Source: Anabaena sp. 4-3
Lineage (GTDB): Bacteria; Cyanobacteriota; Cyanobacteriia; Cyanobacteriales; Nostocaceae
NCBI RefSeq assembly: GCF_001597745.1
Contig: NZ_LUHJ01000026.1
Location: forward strand, 62,001 to 126,000
Reading direction: 5' to 3'
Length of the DNA stretch: 64,000 bases
Both the position numbers and the translations under genes were made by a program. The notes beneath the pieces are model-generated. The model was not told where the DNA came from and made no database searches. It worked only from the letters and a program-made list of their open reading frames with translations. Positions 56,192-64,000 of the stretch are shown in pieces. The stretch's first letter is position 1. Each line of letters begins with the position of its first letter.

Positions 56192-56578
56192 ATGGTGTTG
56201 TCGGTTAGTGAGCGGACATTTACTCAAGAAGTTTTAGAATCTCCAATTCCAGTTTTAGTCAACTTTGAAGCACCTTGGTGTGGTTTATGTCGGATTATCC
56301 ACCCTTTGCTCCTGCAATTTCAAGCTGAATGCGGGGAGCAAATTAAATTAGTTGGGATTAACGCCGATGACAATTTTAAACTTTCTAACACTTATCGCCT
56401 AAAGTCTCTGCCTACCTTACTGTTGATTGAAAATGGTATGGTTCGGCATCGCTTAGAAGGTTTTCGTGGTCGAGATGACTTACGTTTAGCTTTGGAAGAA
56501 ATTAAACTCACCTATAGTCATCGCCTCCCAACTTACCACAGCCCCAAGACCGCAGACCTAGAATGTCATTTAGCATGA
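56192..56578 (+). CDS. Thioredoxin-like protein with CGLC active site
   Basis: 128 residues from the ATG at 56192 (frame open 11 codons upstream). Thioredoxin fold with active site WCGLC (Cys30, Cys33) in place of WCGPC, 'VGINADDNFKLSNTYRLKSLPTLLLI' with the cis-Pro, and 'LEGFRGRDDL'. Leu in place of the active-site Pro changes redox potential in other thioredoxins, so a specialised partner is likely. It lies between the carotenoid-type gene and ndhF. Confidence 0.85.
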   Translation: MVLSVSERTFTQEVLESPIPVLVNFEAPWCGLCRIIHPLLLQFQAECGEQIKLVGINADDNFKLSNTYRLKSLPTLLLIENGMVRHRLEGFRGRDDLRLALEEIKLTYSHRLPTYHSPKTADLECHLA

Positions 56579-56580
56579 TT

Positions 56581-56655
56581 GGGGATTGGGGACAAATCAA
56601 TTCAAAATTCAAAATTTAAAATTCAAAATTAAAGAATTTTGGGGAAAAATCTTCC
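56581..56655. repeat. Composite dispersed repeat, copy 3
   Basis: 'ggggattggggacaaatc', about four 'aaattca/aaattta' heptamers, then 'aaagaattttggggaaaaatc', starting two bases after the thioredoxin-like stop codon. Same arrangement as 8989-9070 and 28334-28407. Confidence 0.75.
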
Positions 56656-56862
56656 CTGCTTCTCCGTCCCCCTGCCCCCTTGCTAGTGCCTAAATCTAAA
56701 ACCAAGCTTAATTACCCCACCGAAATGTGATTGAGTGGGGTATTTTATCATCTAGGGTGTGTGTCACAATTATTAACAGTTCCGACCTGGACATTTGCTG
56801 GCGGCAATCACTGTACAGTAAAGTCCAAAGTTAGTCAAGAATCCTCAAAGTACGCGTCAGTG

Positions 56863-58950
56863 ATGGAAATAATCTATCAATACGCCTGGCTGATTCCGGT
56901 ATTGCCGCTTTTGGGGGCAATGCTAGTCGGCATAGGCTTAATTTCGTTAAATCAGACGACAAACCGCCTACGACAACTAAATGCAGCGTTGATCATTTCC
57001 CTGATGGGCGCAGCAATGGGTCTGTCGTTGGCCTTACTTTGGAGTCAACTCCAAGGACACGCAACCTATCTCCGCACCCTGGAATGGGCAGCAGCCGGGA
57101 ATTTCCACCTGAGCATGGGCTATACTATCGACAATCTCACCGCCTTAATGCTGGTGATTGTGACTACAGTAGCCTTCTTAGTTATGGTTTATACCGATGG
57201 CTACATGGCTCATGACCCAGGATACGTGAGATTTTACGCCTATCTCAGCTTATTTGGCTCATCCATGTTGGGTCTAGTTGTTAGCCCCAACCTTGTGCAG
57301 ATTTACATATTCTGGGAACTGGTGGGGATGTGTTCTTACTTGCTGGTCGGCTTTTGGTACGATCGCAAGTCAGCCGCCGATGCTTGTCAAAAAGCATTTG
57401 TGACCAACCGCGTGGGTGACTTTGGGTTACTGCTGGGCATTCTGGGGCTATTTTGGGCTACAGGCAGCTTCGATTTCACTATTATGGGCGATCGCCTAGG
57501 GGAACTGGTACAAACAGGCTCACTGAGCAATTTCCTGGCAATTCTGTTTGCAATTTTAGTTTTCCTCGGCCCCGTCGCCAAGTCCGCCCAATTTCCCCTT
57601 CATGTCTGGCTACCAGACGCGATGGAAGGCCCCACTCCAATTTCTGCCTTAATCCACGCCGCAACAATGGTAGCAGCAGGTGTATTCCTAGTTGCCCGGA
57701 TGTACCCGGTGTTTGAACACGTCCCCGCCGCGATGAACGTCATCGCCTTTACGGGAGCATTCACAGCATTTCTAGGGGCTACTATTGCCATTACCCAAAA
57801 CGACATCAAAAAGGGTTTGGCTTACTCCACCATCTCCCAATTAGGCTACATGGTGATGGCAATGGGTGTAGGTGCTTACAGTGCTGGTTTATTCCACCTG
57901 ATGACTCACGCCTATTTCAAAGCGATGCTGTTCTTGGGTTCTGGTTCGGTGATTCACGGCATGGAAGCAGTTGTTGGTCATGACCCAGCCTTGGCGCAGG
58001 ATATGCGCTTAATGGGCGGACTGCGGAAGTATATGCCCCTAACCGGACTCACCTTTTTGATTGGCTGTTTGGCAATTTCTGGGATTCCTCCCTTTGCTGG
58101 CTTCTGGTCAAAAGACGAAATTCTGGGGGCAGCTTATGCCGCTAACCCCTTGTTATGGTTTATTGGCTGGATGACAGCCGGGATTACTGCTTTTTATATG
58201 TTTAGAATGTATTTCTCGACATTTGAAGGCAAATTCCGGGGTAATGACGAGAAAATCAAAAACCTACTCAAAAAAGCTGCTGCTGATATGCCTCTAGAAT
58301 TAGGTGCTGCTGCGCCTAATTTTGGGCCTGGGGCGATGAAAAAAGGAGAACTGGCAGCAAAAGCGGATCATCATGATTCCCACGGTCATCACAGTGATTC
58401 TCCCCATGAATCTCCTTGGACGATGGTCTTACCCTTGCTAGTGTTGGCTATACCTTCAATTTTGATTGGTTTGGTAGGTACACCTTACAACAATTACTTT
58501 GAACGGTTTATCTTTTCTCCTACAGAAAGCCTCACCGAAATTCTCGAAAAAGCAGCCGAGTTTGACCCCCATGAGTTTTACATCATGGCGGGTGGTTCAG
58601 TGGGTATTTCCTTAATTGGGATTACCTTGGCTTCTTTGATGTATTTGCAGCGTGTAATTGACCCAGCTGCGATCGCTGCTAAAATTAAGCCACTCTACGA
58701 ACTATCCCTGAACAAGTGGTACTTCGATGACATTTACCATCGTGTGTTTGTCCTGGGTTTACGCCGCTTGGCTAGACAAGTGATGGAAGTAGACTTCCGA
58801 GTGGTGGATGGTGCTGTTAACCTGACAGGCTTTTTCACCCTTGTCAGTGGTGAAGGTTTGAAATACCTAGAAAATGGTCGCGCTCAATTTTATGCCTTGA
58901 TCATCTTTGGGGCTGTTTTGGGCTTGGTGATTTTCTTTGGTGTCACCTGA
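56863..58950 (+). CDS. ndhF: NDH-1 subunit NdhF (NuoL family)
   Basis: Antiporter-like core subunit of the photosynthetic NDH-1 complex in thylakoid membrane. From the ATG at 56863 the product has 695 residues starting MEIIYQYAWLIPVLP; the open frame extends 44 codons further but with no homology. The proton-channel Lys/Glu motifs are visible: WELVGMCSYLLVGFWY, 'GPVAKSAQFPLHVWLPDAMEGPTPISALIHAATMV'. A His-rich loop (ADHHDSHGHHSDSPHESP) follows. ndhD lies downstream; the pairing suggests NdhF1/NdhD1 of the respiratory NDH-1L form. Confidence 0.94.
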   Translation: MEIIYQYAWLIPVLPLLGAMLVGIGLISLNQTTNRLRQLNAALIISLMGAAMGLSLALLWSQLQGHATYLRTLEWAAAGNFHLSMGYTIDNLTALMLVIVTTVAFLVMVYTDGYMAHDPGYVRFYAYLSLFGSSMLGLVVSPNLVQIYIFWELVGMCSYLLVGFWYDRKSAADACQKAFVTNRVGDFGLLLGILGLFWATGSFDFTIMGDRLGELVQTGSLSNFLAILFAILVFLGPVAKSAQFPLHVWLPDAMEGPTPISALIHAATMVAAGVFLVARMYPVFEHVPAAMNVIAFTGAFTAFLGATIAITQNDIKKGLAYSTISQLGYMVMAMGVGAYSAGLFHLMTHAYFKAMLFLGSGSVIHGMEAVVGHDPALAQDMRLMGGLRKYMPLTGLTFLIGCLAISGIPPFAGFWSKDEILGAAYAANPLLWFIGWMTAGITAFYMFRMYFSTFEGKFRGNDEKIKNLLKKAAADMPLELGAAAPNFGPGAMKKGELAAKADHHDSHGHHSDSPHESPWTMVLPLLVLAIPSILIGLVGTPYNNYFERFIFSPTESLTEILEKAAEFDPHEFYIMAGGSVGISLIGITLASLMYLQRVIDPAAIAAKIKPLYELSLNKWYFDDIYHRVFVLGLRRLARQVMEVDFRVVDGAVNLTGFFTLVSGEGLKYLENGRAQFYALIIFGAVLGLVIFFGVT

Positions 58951-59328
58951 TTTTCATAGGGGTGGGCGTTTGTCTGCCCCTAAGTTTTGTCAGAGTCTCA
59001 ATTAGACTCTTTTGTTTTGGTTAATACTTCAATAATTCACAATTCAAGCTTTAGTAAAATTTTAGTTCCGCAGCTTTTTCAAGTCAGATTTTTAACTTTA
59101 GTTAACAGAAACATTAAATTAATTTGAAATTTTAAATTACGTTTTGTAACAGGTATTTGACCTCGCCACAAAACCCGCCGCTTATAGAAAAAGAGGACTT
59201 AAAACTCCTCATCGAAAATACCAATTTGATTAAATCAACCTAACAATAACTGCCAAATCGTCAAAAAGCTGTTAGTTAATAACTAGAGGCTTTTTGACAA
59301 ACATGATTTTGATAGTAGACAAATTGTG
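58951..59328. other. ndhF-ndhD spacer with two hairpins
   Basis: 378 bases. GAGGA...TCCTC (59193-59210) and a perfect 10-bp stem GTCAAAAAGC/GCTTTTTGAC (59260-59298) with a 19-base loop, 31 bases before the ndhD start. The second could be an attenuator or processing site; long for a simple operon spacer. Confidence 0.5.
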
Positions 59329-60906
59329 ATGAATACAGCTAATTTTCCGTGGCTGACGACGATTATTTTATTACCAATAGCCGCGTCGCTACTGACTCCC
59401 ATCATTCCCGATAAGGACGGTAAAACCATCCGTTGGTACGCCCTGATCGTCGGTTTAATTGACTTCGCCCTGATTGTTTACGCATTTTATACCCAATACG
59501 ACTTCAACAATCCAAACTTGCAACTGGTGGAAAGTTACCCTTGGGTTCCACAGTTGGATTTGAATTGGTCTGTGGGGGCTGATGGCTTGTCTATGCCCCT
59601 AATTATTTTGACTGGATTCATCACCACATTAGCAACTTTAGCAGCTTGGCCTGTGACCCTGAAGCCAAGGCTATTTTACTTTTTGCTATTGGCGATGTAT
59701 GGCGGTCAAATAGCCGTATTCGCCGTCCAGGATATGCTGCTGTTTTTCCTGGTGTGGGAATTGGAATTGATTCCGGTTTACCTGCTGCTGGCAATTTGGG
59801 GCGGTAAAAAGCGGCAATACGCAGCGACCAAGTTTATTTTGTACACTGCTGGCGGTTCGCTGTTTATTTTGGTGGCAGCGTTGACAATGGCCTTTTATGG
59901 CGATAATGTCACCTTTGATATGCGATCGCTCGCTCTCAAAGATTACGCCCTGAATTTCCAATTGTTGCTGTATGCTGGCTTCCTCATTGCCTACGCCGTT
60001 AAACTGCCCATCATTCCCCTACATACTTGGCTACCAGATGCCCACGGTGAAGCTACAGCCCCAGTACACATGTTACTGGCTGGGATTCTCCTAAAAATGG
60101 GTGGTTACGCCCTAATTCGCATGAATGCTGGGATACTGCCTGATGCCCATGCTTATTTTGCCCCAGTGTTGGTAATTCTGGGGGTAGTGAACATCATCTA
60201 TGCTGCCTTAACATCCTTTGCCCAACGCAACCTCAAACGCAAAATTGCTTACTCCTCAATTTCTCACATGGGGTTTGTGGTTATTGGCTTCGCTTCCTTT
60301 ACCGATTTAGGTTTGAGTGGCGCAGTCTTGCAAATGGTGTCTCATGGCTTAATTGGGGCGAGTTTGTTCTTCCTTGTCGGTGCAACTTATGACCGGACAC
60401 ACACCCTGATGTTAGATGAAATGGGTGGTGTCGGTAAACGGATGCAGAAGATTTTCGCCATGTTTACCACTTGTTCGATGGCTTCCTTAGCATTACCCGG
60501 AATGAGTGGTTTCGTAGCCGAGTTAATGATATTTGTCGGTTTTGCTACTAGCGATGCTTACAGCCCTACATTTAAAGTCATCGTAGTATTTTTGATGGCA
60601 GTTGGCGTGATTTTAACTCCAATTTACTTGCTATCCATGTTGCGGGAAATTTTCTACGGTCAAGAAAACGAAGAATTAGTTTCTCACCAAGCTTTAATTG
60701 ATGCTGAACCCCGCGAAGTTTTCATCATTGCTTGTTTGTTAGTGCCAATTATTGGTATTGGTTTCTATCCCAAGTTACTCACTCAGATGTACGACTCTAC
60801 AACAGTACAACTAACAGCTAGGTTGCGTGATTCTGTCCCCACATTAGCACAGCAAAAACAAGAAACAGCACAAGTTTCTTTGAATGCACCAGCAATTAGT
60901 GATTAA
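59329..60906 (+). CDS. ndhD: NDH-1 subunit NdhD (NuoM family)
   Basis: A 525-residue antiporter-like subunit of NDH-1 (ATG at 59329; a GTG one codon earlier is possible). Key motifs: [18 protein letters not shown], '[40 protein letters not shown]', '[10 protein letters not shown]'. Together with ndhF just upstream it forms the distal membrane arm. Confidence 0.94.
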   Translation: MNTANFPWLTTIILLPIAASLLTPIIPDKDGKTIRWYALIVGLIDFALIVYAFYTQYDFNNPNLQLVESYPWVPQLDLNWSVGADGLSMPLIILTGFITTLATLAAWPVTLKPRLFYFLLLAMYGGQIAVFAVQDMLLFFLVWELELIPVYLLLAIWGGKKRQYAATKFILYTAGGSLFILVAALTMAFYGDNVTFDMRSLALKDYALNFQLLLYAGFLIAYAVKLPIIPLHTWLPDAHGEATAPVHMLLAGILLKMGGYALIRMNAGILPDAHAYFAPVLVILGVVNIIYAALTSFAQRNLKRKIAYSSISHMGFVVIGFASFTDLGLSGAVLQMVSHGLIGASLFFLVGATYDRTHTLMLDEMGGVGKRMQKIFAMFTTCSMASLALPGMSGFVAELMIFVGFATSDAYSPTFKVIVVFLMAVGVILTPIYLLSMLREIFYGQENEELVSHQALIDAEPREVFIIACLLVPIIGIGFYPKLLTQMYDSTTVQLTARLRDSVPTLAQQKQETAQVSLNAPAISD

Positions 60907-60976
60907 TTGGGATTTGATGGCTGCAATTGAGATTTCTTTAAGAGTGGGTGGGAAACCTGCTCTTTTTTTGGGTTTA

Positions 60977-61051
60977 GTCATTAGTCATTAGTCATTAGTT
61001 ATTCTCCCCCTGCCTCCCCTGCCTCCCCTGCTTCCCCTGCTTCCCCTGCTC
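60977..61051. repeat. Tandem short repeats (agtcatt and cctcccctg)
   Basis: Three copies of 'agtcatt' (60977-61000) followed by 'cctcccctg/cttcccctg' (61005-61051), in the gap between ndhD and the Uma2 gene. Confidence 0.7.
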
Positions 61052-61192
61052 CCTTACTTCAAAGACCATAGCGCGTTATAGTTTAGATGCAGTGTTGATC
61101 AAAGCTATGCGCTAGCGACCAGAATGCACACATTAGATTATTTTATCTGGGCAAATTTCTCTATCTAAGACTAGAACCAGAGAAAACCTCTC

Positions 61193-61912
61193 ATGTTAAA
61201 CTACAACTCGTTACTCTGTTTACCATCTTCCGAAGAGCTGCCGAACTCTGAGGATACACCCGTGGATAATGAAATACAATATTTAATTCCGAGTTTACTA
61301 AAAGCTTCTTTGGCTTTAGTTTGGTTAGAGCGATGGGATTGGTATTTTGGTGTAAATATGGGTATTTATTATGACCCAAAAAAGCCAGCGATCGTCCCTG
61401 ATGGATTTTTGAGTGTAGGTGTCAAACGTTTTATCGATGGCGATTTGCGTCTCAGTTATGTACTCTGGGAAGAAGAAAATCCGCCAATTCTAGCTCTAGA
61501 GGTAACTTCTCACAAACCTCTGGGCGAATACAGTCACAAAAAAGATATCTACGCTGAATTAGGAGTTTTGTATTATGTTGTGTACAATCCTTTCCGGCGC
61601 AAAAAGTCGCCTTTGGAAGTCTATCGTCTAGAAGATGGCGAATATTACCTGATGTCAGGAAATCCGATTTGGCTACCAGAACTTGGTTTAGGAATTGGTA
61701 GAGAACGAGGACTTTACCAAGGAGTAGCCAGAGAATGGCTTTACTGGTATGACGAGCAAAAACGCCGATTCCTGACACCGGAAGAACGGATAATGGAAGC
61801 AGAAGAACAGGCTAATATGGCGCAACAGCGTCGTTTAGAAGCTGAACATAGAGTACAAAGGCTGGAAGACAGGTTAAAGGCGTTAGGTTATGAGCCGGAA
61901 ACTATAGTTTGA
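61193..61912 (+). CDS. Uma2/DUF820 family protein with coiled-coil tail
   Basis: A 239-residue PD-(D/E)XK-like protein: 'PAIVPDGFLSVGVKRF' and 'ILALEVTSHKPLGEYSHKKDIY', with the characteristic D...EVxS...K acidic/lysine core, then 'YYVVYNPFRRKKSP'. The C-terminal 50 residues are a Glu/Arg-rich coiled coil (EEQANMAQQRRLEAEHRVQR). Uma2 genes are highly amplified in filamentous cyanobacteria; a nuclease activity is predicted but the role is unknown. Confidence 0.88.
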   Translation: MLNYNSLLCLPSSEELPNSEDTPVDNEIQYLIPSLLKASLALVWLERWDWYFGVNMGIYYDPKKPAIVPDGFLSVGVKRFIDGDLRLSYVLWEEENPPILALEVTSHKPLGEYSHKKDIYAELGVLYYVVYNPFRRKKSPLEVYRLEDGEYYLMSGNPIWLPELGLGIGRERGLYQGVAREWLYWYDEQKRRFLTPEERIMEAEEQANMAQQRRLEAEHRVQRLEDRLKALGYEPETIV

Positions 61913-62210
61913 GATTAGGCGCAATACGGTGTCAAATCTTCAAGTTTTGACTGATGTTTAACCTCACGTTAAGTTTTATTTTTCTTGGCGTGAGGTTTAA
62001 TTTATATATGTTAATTAATTTGATAGTTTGGGAATTATATCTATATTTTAATTTTAAGTCGATTGCGATCGCGCTATCATCTGTCTGATACAGAAATGTT
62101 AAATTTTATCGATTACCTCAAGCTACAACTCACCCATAGTTATCAAACTTAGCCGTTATCTATCAGCTGCGTAGCTGAGACACTCTAAAATTTCGTATCA
62201 CGTAGAAGTA

Positions 62211-62852
62211 TCACAAACTAGCATTAAAAATCTGTTGTGCAGTTAAATTTAAATCAGGGAAAGTTGCAGATTGAATACGGCTGTCACCTCTAAATTTACT
62301 CACACTATACTCCCCTTCTTCTAAACAGCAAACCAAAATAGTAGGCTGTTTAGGATTACCTATAAACTCCCTAACTCCTAATCCTGCATAATCCACAATC
62401 CAGTATTCAGGAATTGCCATCTGTACCCTTCGGGAAGGGCTTCGCCCAACATAATCAGCATATTTTTTCAGATAATCATCACGCCAATTTGTACTTACGA
62501 CTTCAACAATTAACGGGATTGATATTCCTTGAGTAACAGTAGATTCCTTTTTCCACAAAGGTTCATTTATTAAATTGGGGCGATTCAACAACAGTATATC
62601 TGGCGAGTAAGCTGATTCATATTCAGGTGGTTTGACTAATGCTGTTTTGGGTATGAAGTAGGGGAGATTTAAACGGATACATTCTCTAGTAATTTCAAAG
62701 GCTAAAAATCCAATTACTTCTTCATGATCTCCTGTTGGTTGTGGCATTTCGACGACTACCCCATCATGGAGTTCATAACGTTTCCCTGTTTCATCTGGAT
62801 ATATGGCAACAAATTCATCAAATTTAATCAACTTGCGTAGGGCTTGAGTCAT
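62211..62852 (-). CDS. Uma2/DUF820 family protein with repeat-derived insertion
   Basis: A 213-residue protein with the Uma2 pattern: 'YELHDGVVVEMPQPTGDHEEV', 'AYSPDILLLNRP' and 'LIVEVVSTNWRDDYLKKYADY', then 'IPEYWIVDYAGLGVREF'. Between KYADY and IPEYWIVDY it has 'VGRSPSRRVQM', about 7-10 residues more than relatives. The insertion is coded by a 'cgggaagggcttcgccc' dispersed repeat (about 62425-62450), so a repeat has landed in frame without breaking the gene. Expected catalytic core remains. Confidence 0.85.
   Translation of the reverse strand: MTQALRKLIKFDEFVAIYPDETGKRYELHDGVVVEMPQPTGDHEEVIGFLAFEITRECIRLNLPYFIPKTALVKPPEYESAYSPDILLLNRPNLINEPLWKKESTVTQGISIPLIVEVVSTNWRDDYLKKYADYVGRSPSRRVQMAIPEYWIVDYAGLGVREFIGNPKQPTILVCCLEEGEYSVSKFRGDSRIQSATFPDLNLTAQQIFNASL
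62421..62453. repeat. GC-rich repeat inserted in a coding region
   Basis: 'acccttcgggaagggcttcgcccaac' type palindromic sequence inside the Uma2 gene. The core stems CCCTTC/GAAGGG and GGGC/GCCC are typical of dispersed repeats seen elsewhere in the window at intergenic sites. Confidence 0.6.
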
Positions 62853-63068
62853 GGCTTATAGCAATTTGTAATTCGTAATTAAGAAAGTCAGATTCAATCT
62901 AGTTTTTCAGGTTAAAATCTTTGCCAAGCATTTTTACAAGACTGCGCTTTATAATTTTAGCTTTCATGGGAGTGCGATGAGCTTAGTCCGCCCGTAAGCA
63001 CTCGCGAAACCCATAGTTGATTCTGTATGATCAGGTCATAGAAATTTATATTGTGGTAACAACACTAC

Positions 63069-63302
63069 ATGAACTCAAAGACTGATTTATTAACACGTAT
63101 TACCCAAACTTCTGGTCAATGTGGAGGTCGTCCCTGTATTCGTGGTATGAGAATTCGGGTGAGCGACATTTTAGAAATGTTAGCGGAGAATGTCAGCATT
63201 TCTGAGATTTTAGAAGATTTTCCCGACCTCGAACCAGAAGATATTCAAGCCTGTTTATTGTTTGCTGCACGCCGAACTGATTTCCCCCGACTGACAGCAT
63301 GA
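63069..63302 (+). CDS. DUF433 antitoxin-like protein
   Basis: A 77-residue helix-turn-helix protein: 'TQTSGQCGGRPCIRGMRIRVSDILEMLAENVSISEILEDFPDLEPEDIQACLLFA', the full DUF433 (VapB45-type) signature. Such genes pair with DUF5615 PIN-like toxins. The stop codon overlaps the next start as ATGA, the standard arrangement of the pair. The toxin partner is frameshifted (see next entry). Confidence 0.88.
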   Translation: MNSKTDLLTRITQTSGQCGGRPCIRGMRIRVSDILEMLAENVSISEILEDFPDLEPEDIQACLLFAARRTDFPRLTA

Positions 63303-63618
63303 ACATTTGGATTGATGCTCAGTTACCTCCTACATTAGCAAGCTGGCTCAATGAAACCTTTGAGGTAGAGCTACTGCACTACGAGAGCTTGGATTACGAG
63401 ATGCTAAAGATGTTGAGATTTTTGATGCAGCACGAGCTAGTGATGCGGTCATTATGACCAAAGATAGCGACTTTGTGGACTTGGTTTGTCGCTTGGGAAC
63501 ACCACCGCAAATTATCTGGCTTACTTGTGGTAATGTAACAAATCGTAACTTGCGGCGAATAATGGCGATCGCTTTTCCTGATTTCTACAACAGCTACGCC
63601 AAGGAGAAGCCATTGTAG
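63299..63618 (+). pseudogene. Frameshifted DUF5615 PIN-like toxin
   Basis: Starts MNIWIDAQLPPTLASWLNET FEVE in the ATG frame, then one base is missing near 63369, and the shifted frame continues ALRELGLRDAKDVEIFDAAR, then 'SDAVIMTKDSDFVDLVCRLG' and 'PPQIIWLTCGNVTNRNLRR' to a stop at 63616-63618. These are the continuous DUF5615 motifs, including the acidic residues WIDAQ and KDSDF. Total length 320 bases is one short of a whole number of codons. So the toxin is probably inactive, unless the base is a sequence error. Confidence 0.85.
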
Positions 63619-63959
63619 AAATCAGCAGTCGTTGATGATTGTAGTGCAGGAGTAATGAGTGCGATCGCTCATCTACTGTACTGTATTGAAGATGCGATAG
63701 CCGTTCACTTAGCGTCTCGCTCCAGAAGGCTTAAGCGAAGCTTATCGCCTACGGCGGAGCGTAAGCCCATTGCACTAAACATTTTGAGATTGCATCACTC
63801 ACTAAATACTTAGCTTTATCAAAGTTTTACACATTTCTCCTTAATAAATGTTTATTTACCTGTTTTACGGGGAACAATTACATATAAGGATATCCCTGTT
63901 TAGTCAGGACAAGTTGTAATTAGGTATTTATATAAGCAAATCAGATTTGGGAGTATTTC
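63619..63959. other. Intergenic region with GC-rich repeat
   Basis: 341 bases. About 63700-63770 is a repeat-like stretch ('agcgtctcgctccagaaggcttaagcgaagctt...cgcctacggcggagcgtaagccc') related to the 47-base repeat family. No gene. Confidence 0.5.
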
Positions 63960-64000
63960 ATGATTCCAATCATTTTGGGTGCTGCTGCTTTAGCTAGTGC
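63960..64000 (+). CDS. Start of an unidentified gene (3' truncated)
   Basis: ATG at 63960 with a 'gggag' ribosome site 7 bases before it. Only MIPIILGAAALASA is visible, a hydrophobic start. The product cannot be identified. Confidence 0.5.
   Translation, partial: MIPIILGAAALAS

Noticed and set aside
56731-56862. 44-codon extension of ndhF
   Set aside because: NdhF normally begins at MEIIYQYAW; the extension covers non-conserved sequence.
1-64000. tRNA and rRNA genes
   Set aside because: No cloverleaf with the T-loop consensus or rRNA sequence was seen in the intergenic gaps on reading.

Overview
The window is chromosomal DNA of a filamentous, probably heterocyst-forming cyanobacterium of the Nostoc/Anabaena group. 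Evidence: a full-length NtcA whose sequence reads as the Anabaena type, a HanA-like HU protein, NDH-1 subunits NdhF and NdhD, a PacR/NdhR-type LysR regulator, very frequent HIP1 octamers (gcgatcgc), and the 7- to 10-base tandem repeats and palindromic dispersed repeats typical of Nostocales. It is mostly ordinary core and conserved genome. I see no prophage, CRISPR array, tRNA, rRNA or intact insertion sequence.

Layout. 0-8.9 kb: tail of an RTX calcium-binding protein, argC, a dynamin-like GTPase with DUF697, tpiA, folP, a stomatin/SPFH protein, a polysaccharide-export (SLBB) protein and an orphan ABC ATPase. 9.1-11.9 kb: hisB, fabI and, divergently, ntcA, with a GTA-N8-TAC site in its own leader. 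12-16.7 kb: DUF3084 coiled-coil protein, a YqgF-like nuclease, and a pseudo-receiver/Ycf55 protein. 16.9-23.1 kb: lone HicB-like antitoxin, a flavoprotein of the dihydrolipoamide-dehydrogenase fold lacking its redox residues, a CobC/CobD-like decarboxylase, hanA, era and a zinc aminoacylase. 23.3-32.7 kb: lipoprotein, DUF1361, AI-2E family permease, pdxH, DUF3153, TPR protein, argB, aroK, a broken NB-ARC gene, a small conserved protein, LapA-like protein and ubiX. 32.7-40.8 kb: RNase II/R, a long non-coding structured stretch, a possible DNA-annealing-type protein, clpP, a small secreted-looking peptide, a thioredoxin/DUF255 protein and mobA.

41.3-50.1 kb is a metal-handling block: substrate-binding lipoprotein, FTR1/EfeU iron permease, ferritin-like protein, then two complete ECF-type transporters in a row, CbiMNQO (cobalt type) and NikMN-Q-O (nickel type). 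50.3-56.6 kb: HAD phosphatase, a stand-alone DALR anticodon-binding protein, a CRP-family regulator with the same recognition helix as NtcA, a candidate structured RNA, the PacR-like regulator, a Z-ISO/NnrU carotenoid isomerase homologue and an atypical thioredoxin. 56.9-60.9 kb: ndhF and ndhD. The right end has two Uma2 proteins, a DUF433/DUF5615 antitoxin-toxin pair whose toxin is frameshifted, and the start of an unidentified gene.

The less explained signals are: the minus-strand RNA candidate with its own intrinsic terminator between the CRP gene and pacR; an almost 900-base structured non-coding stretch next to the RNase gene; three 65-base MITE-like elements, two of them an inverted pair around two genes; three genes that appear frameshifted; and several paralogues that keep a fold but have lost its catalytic residues.
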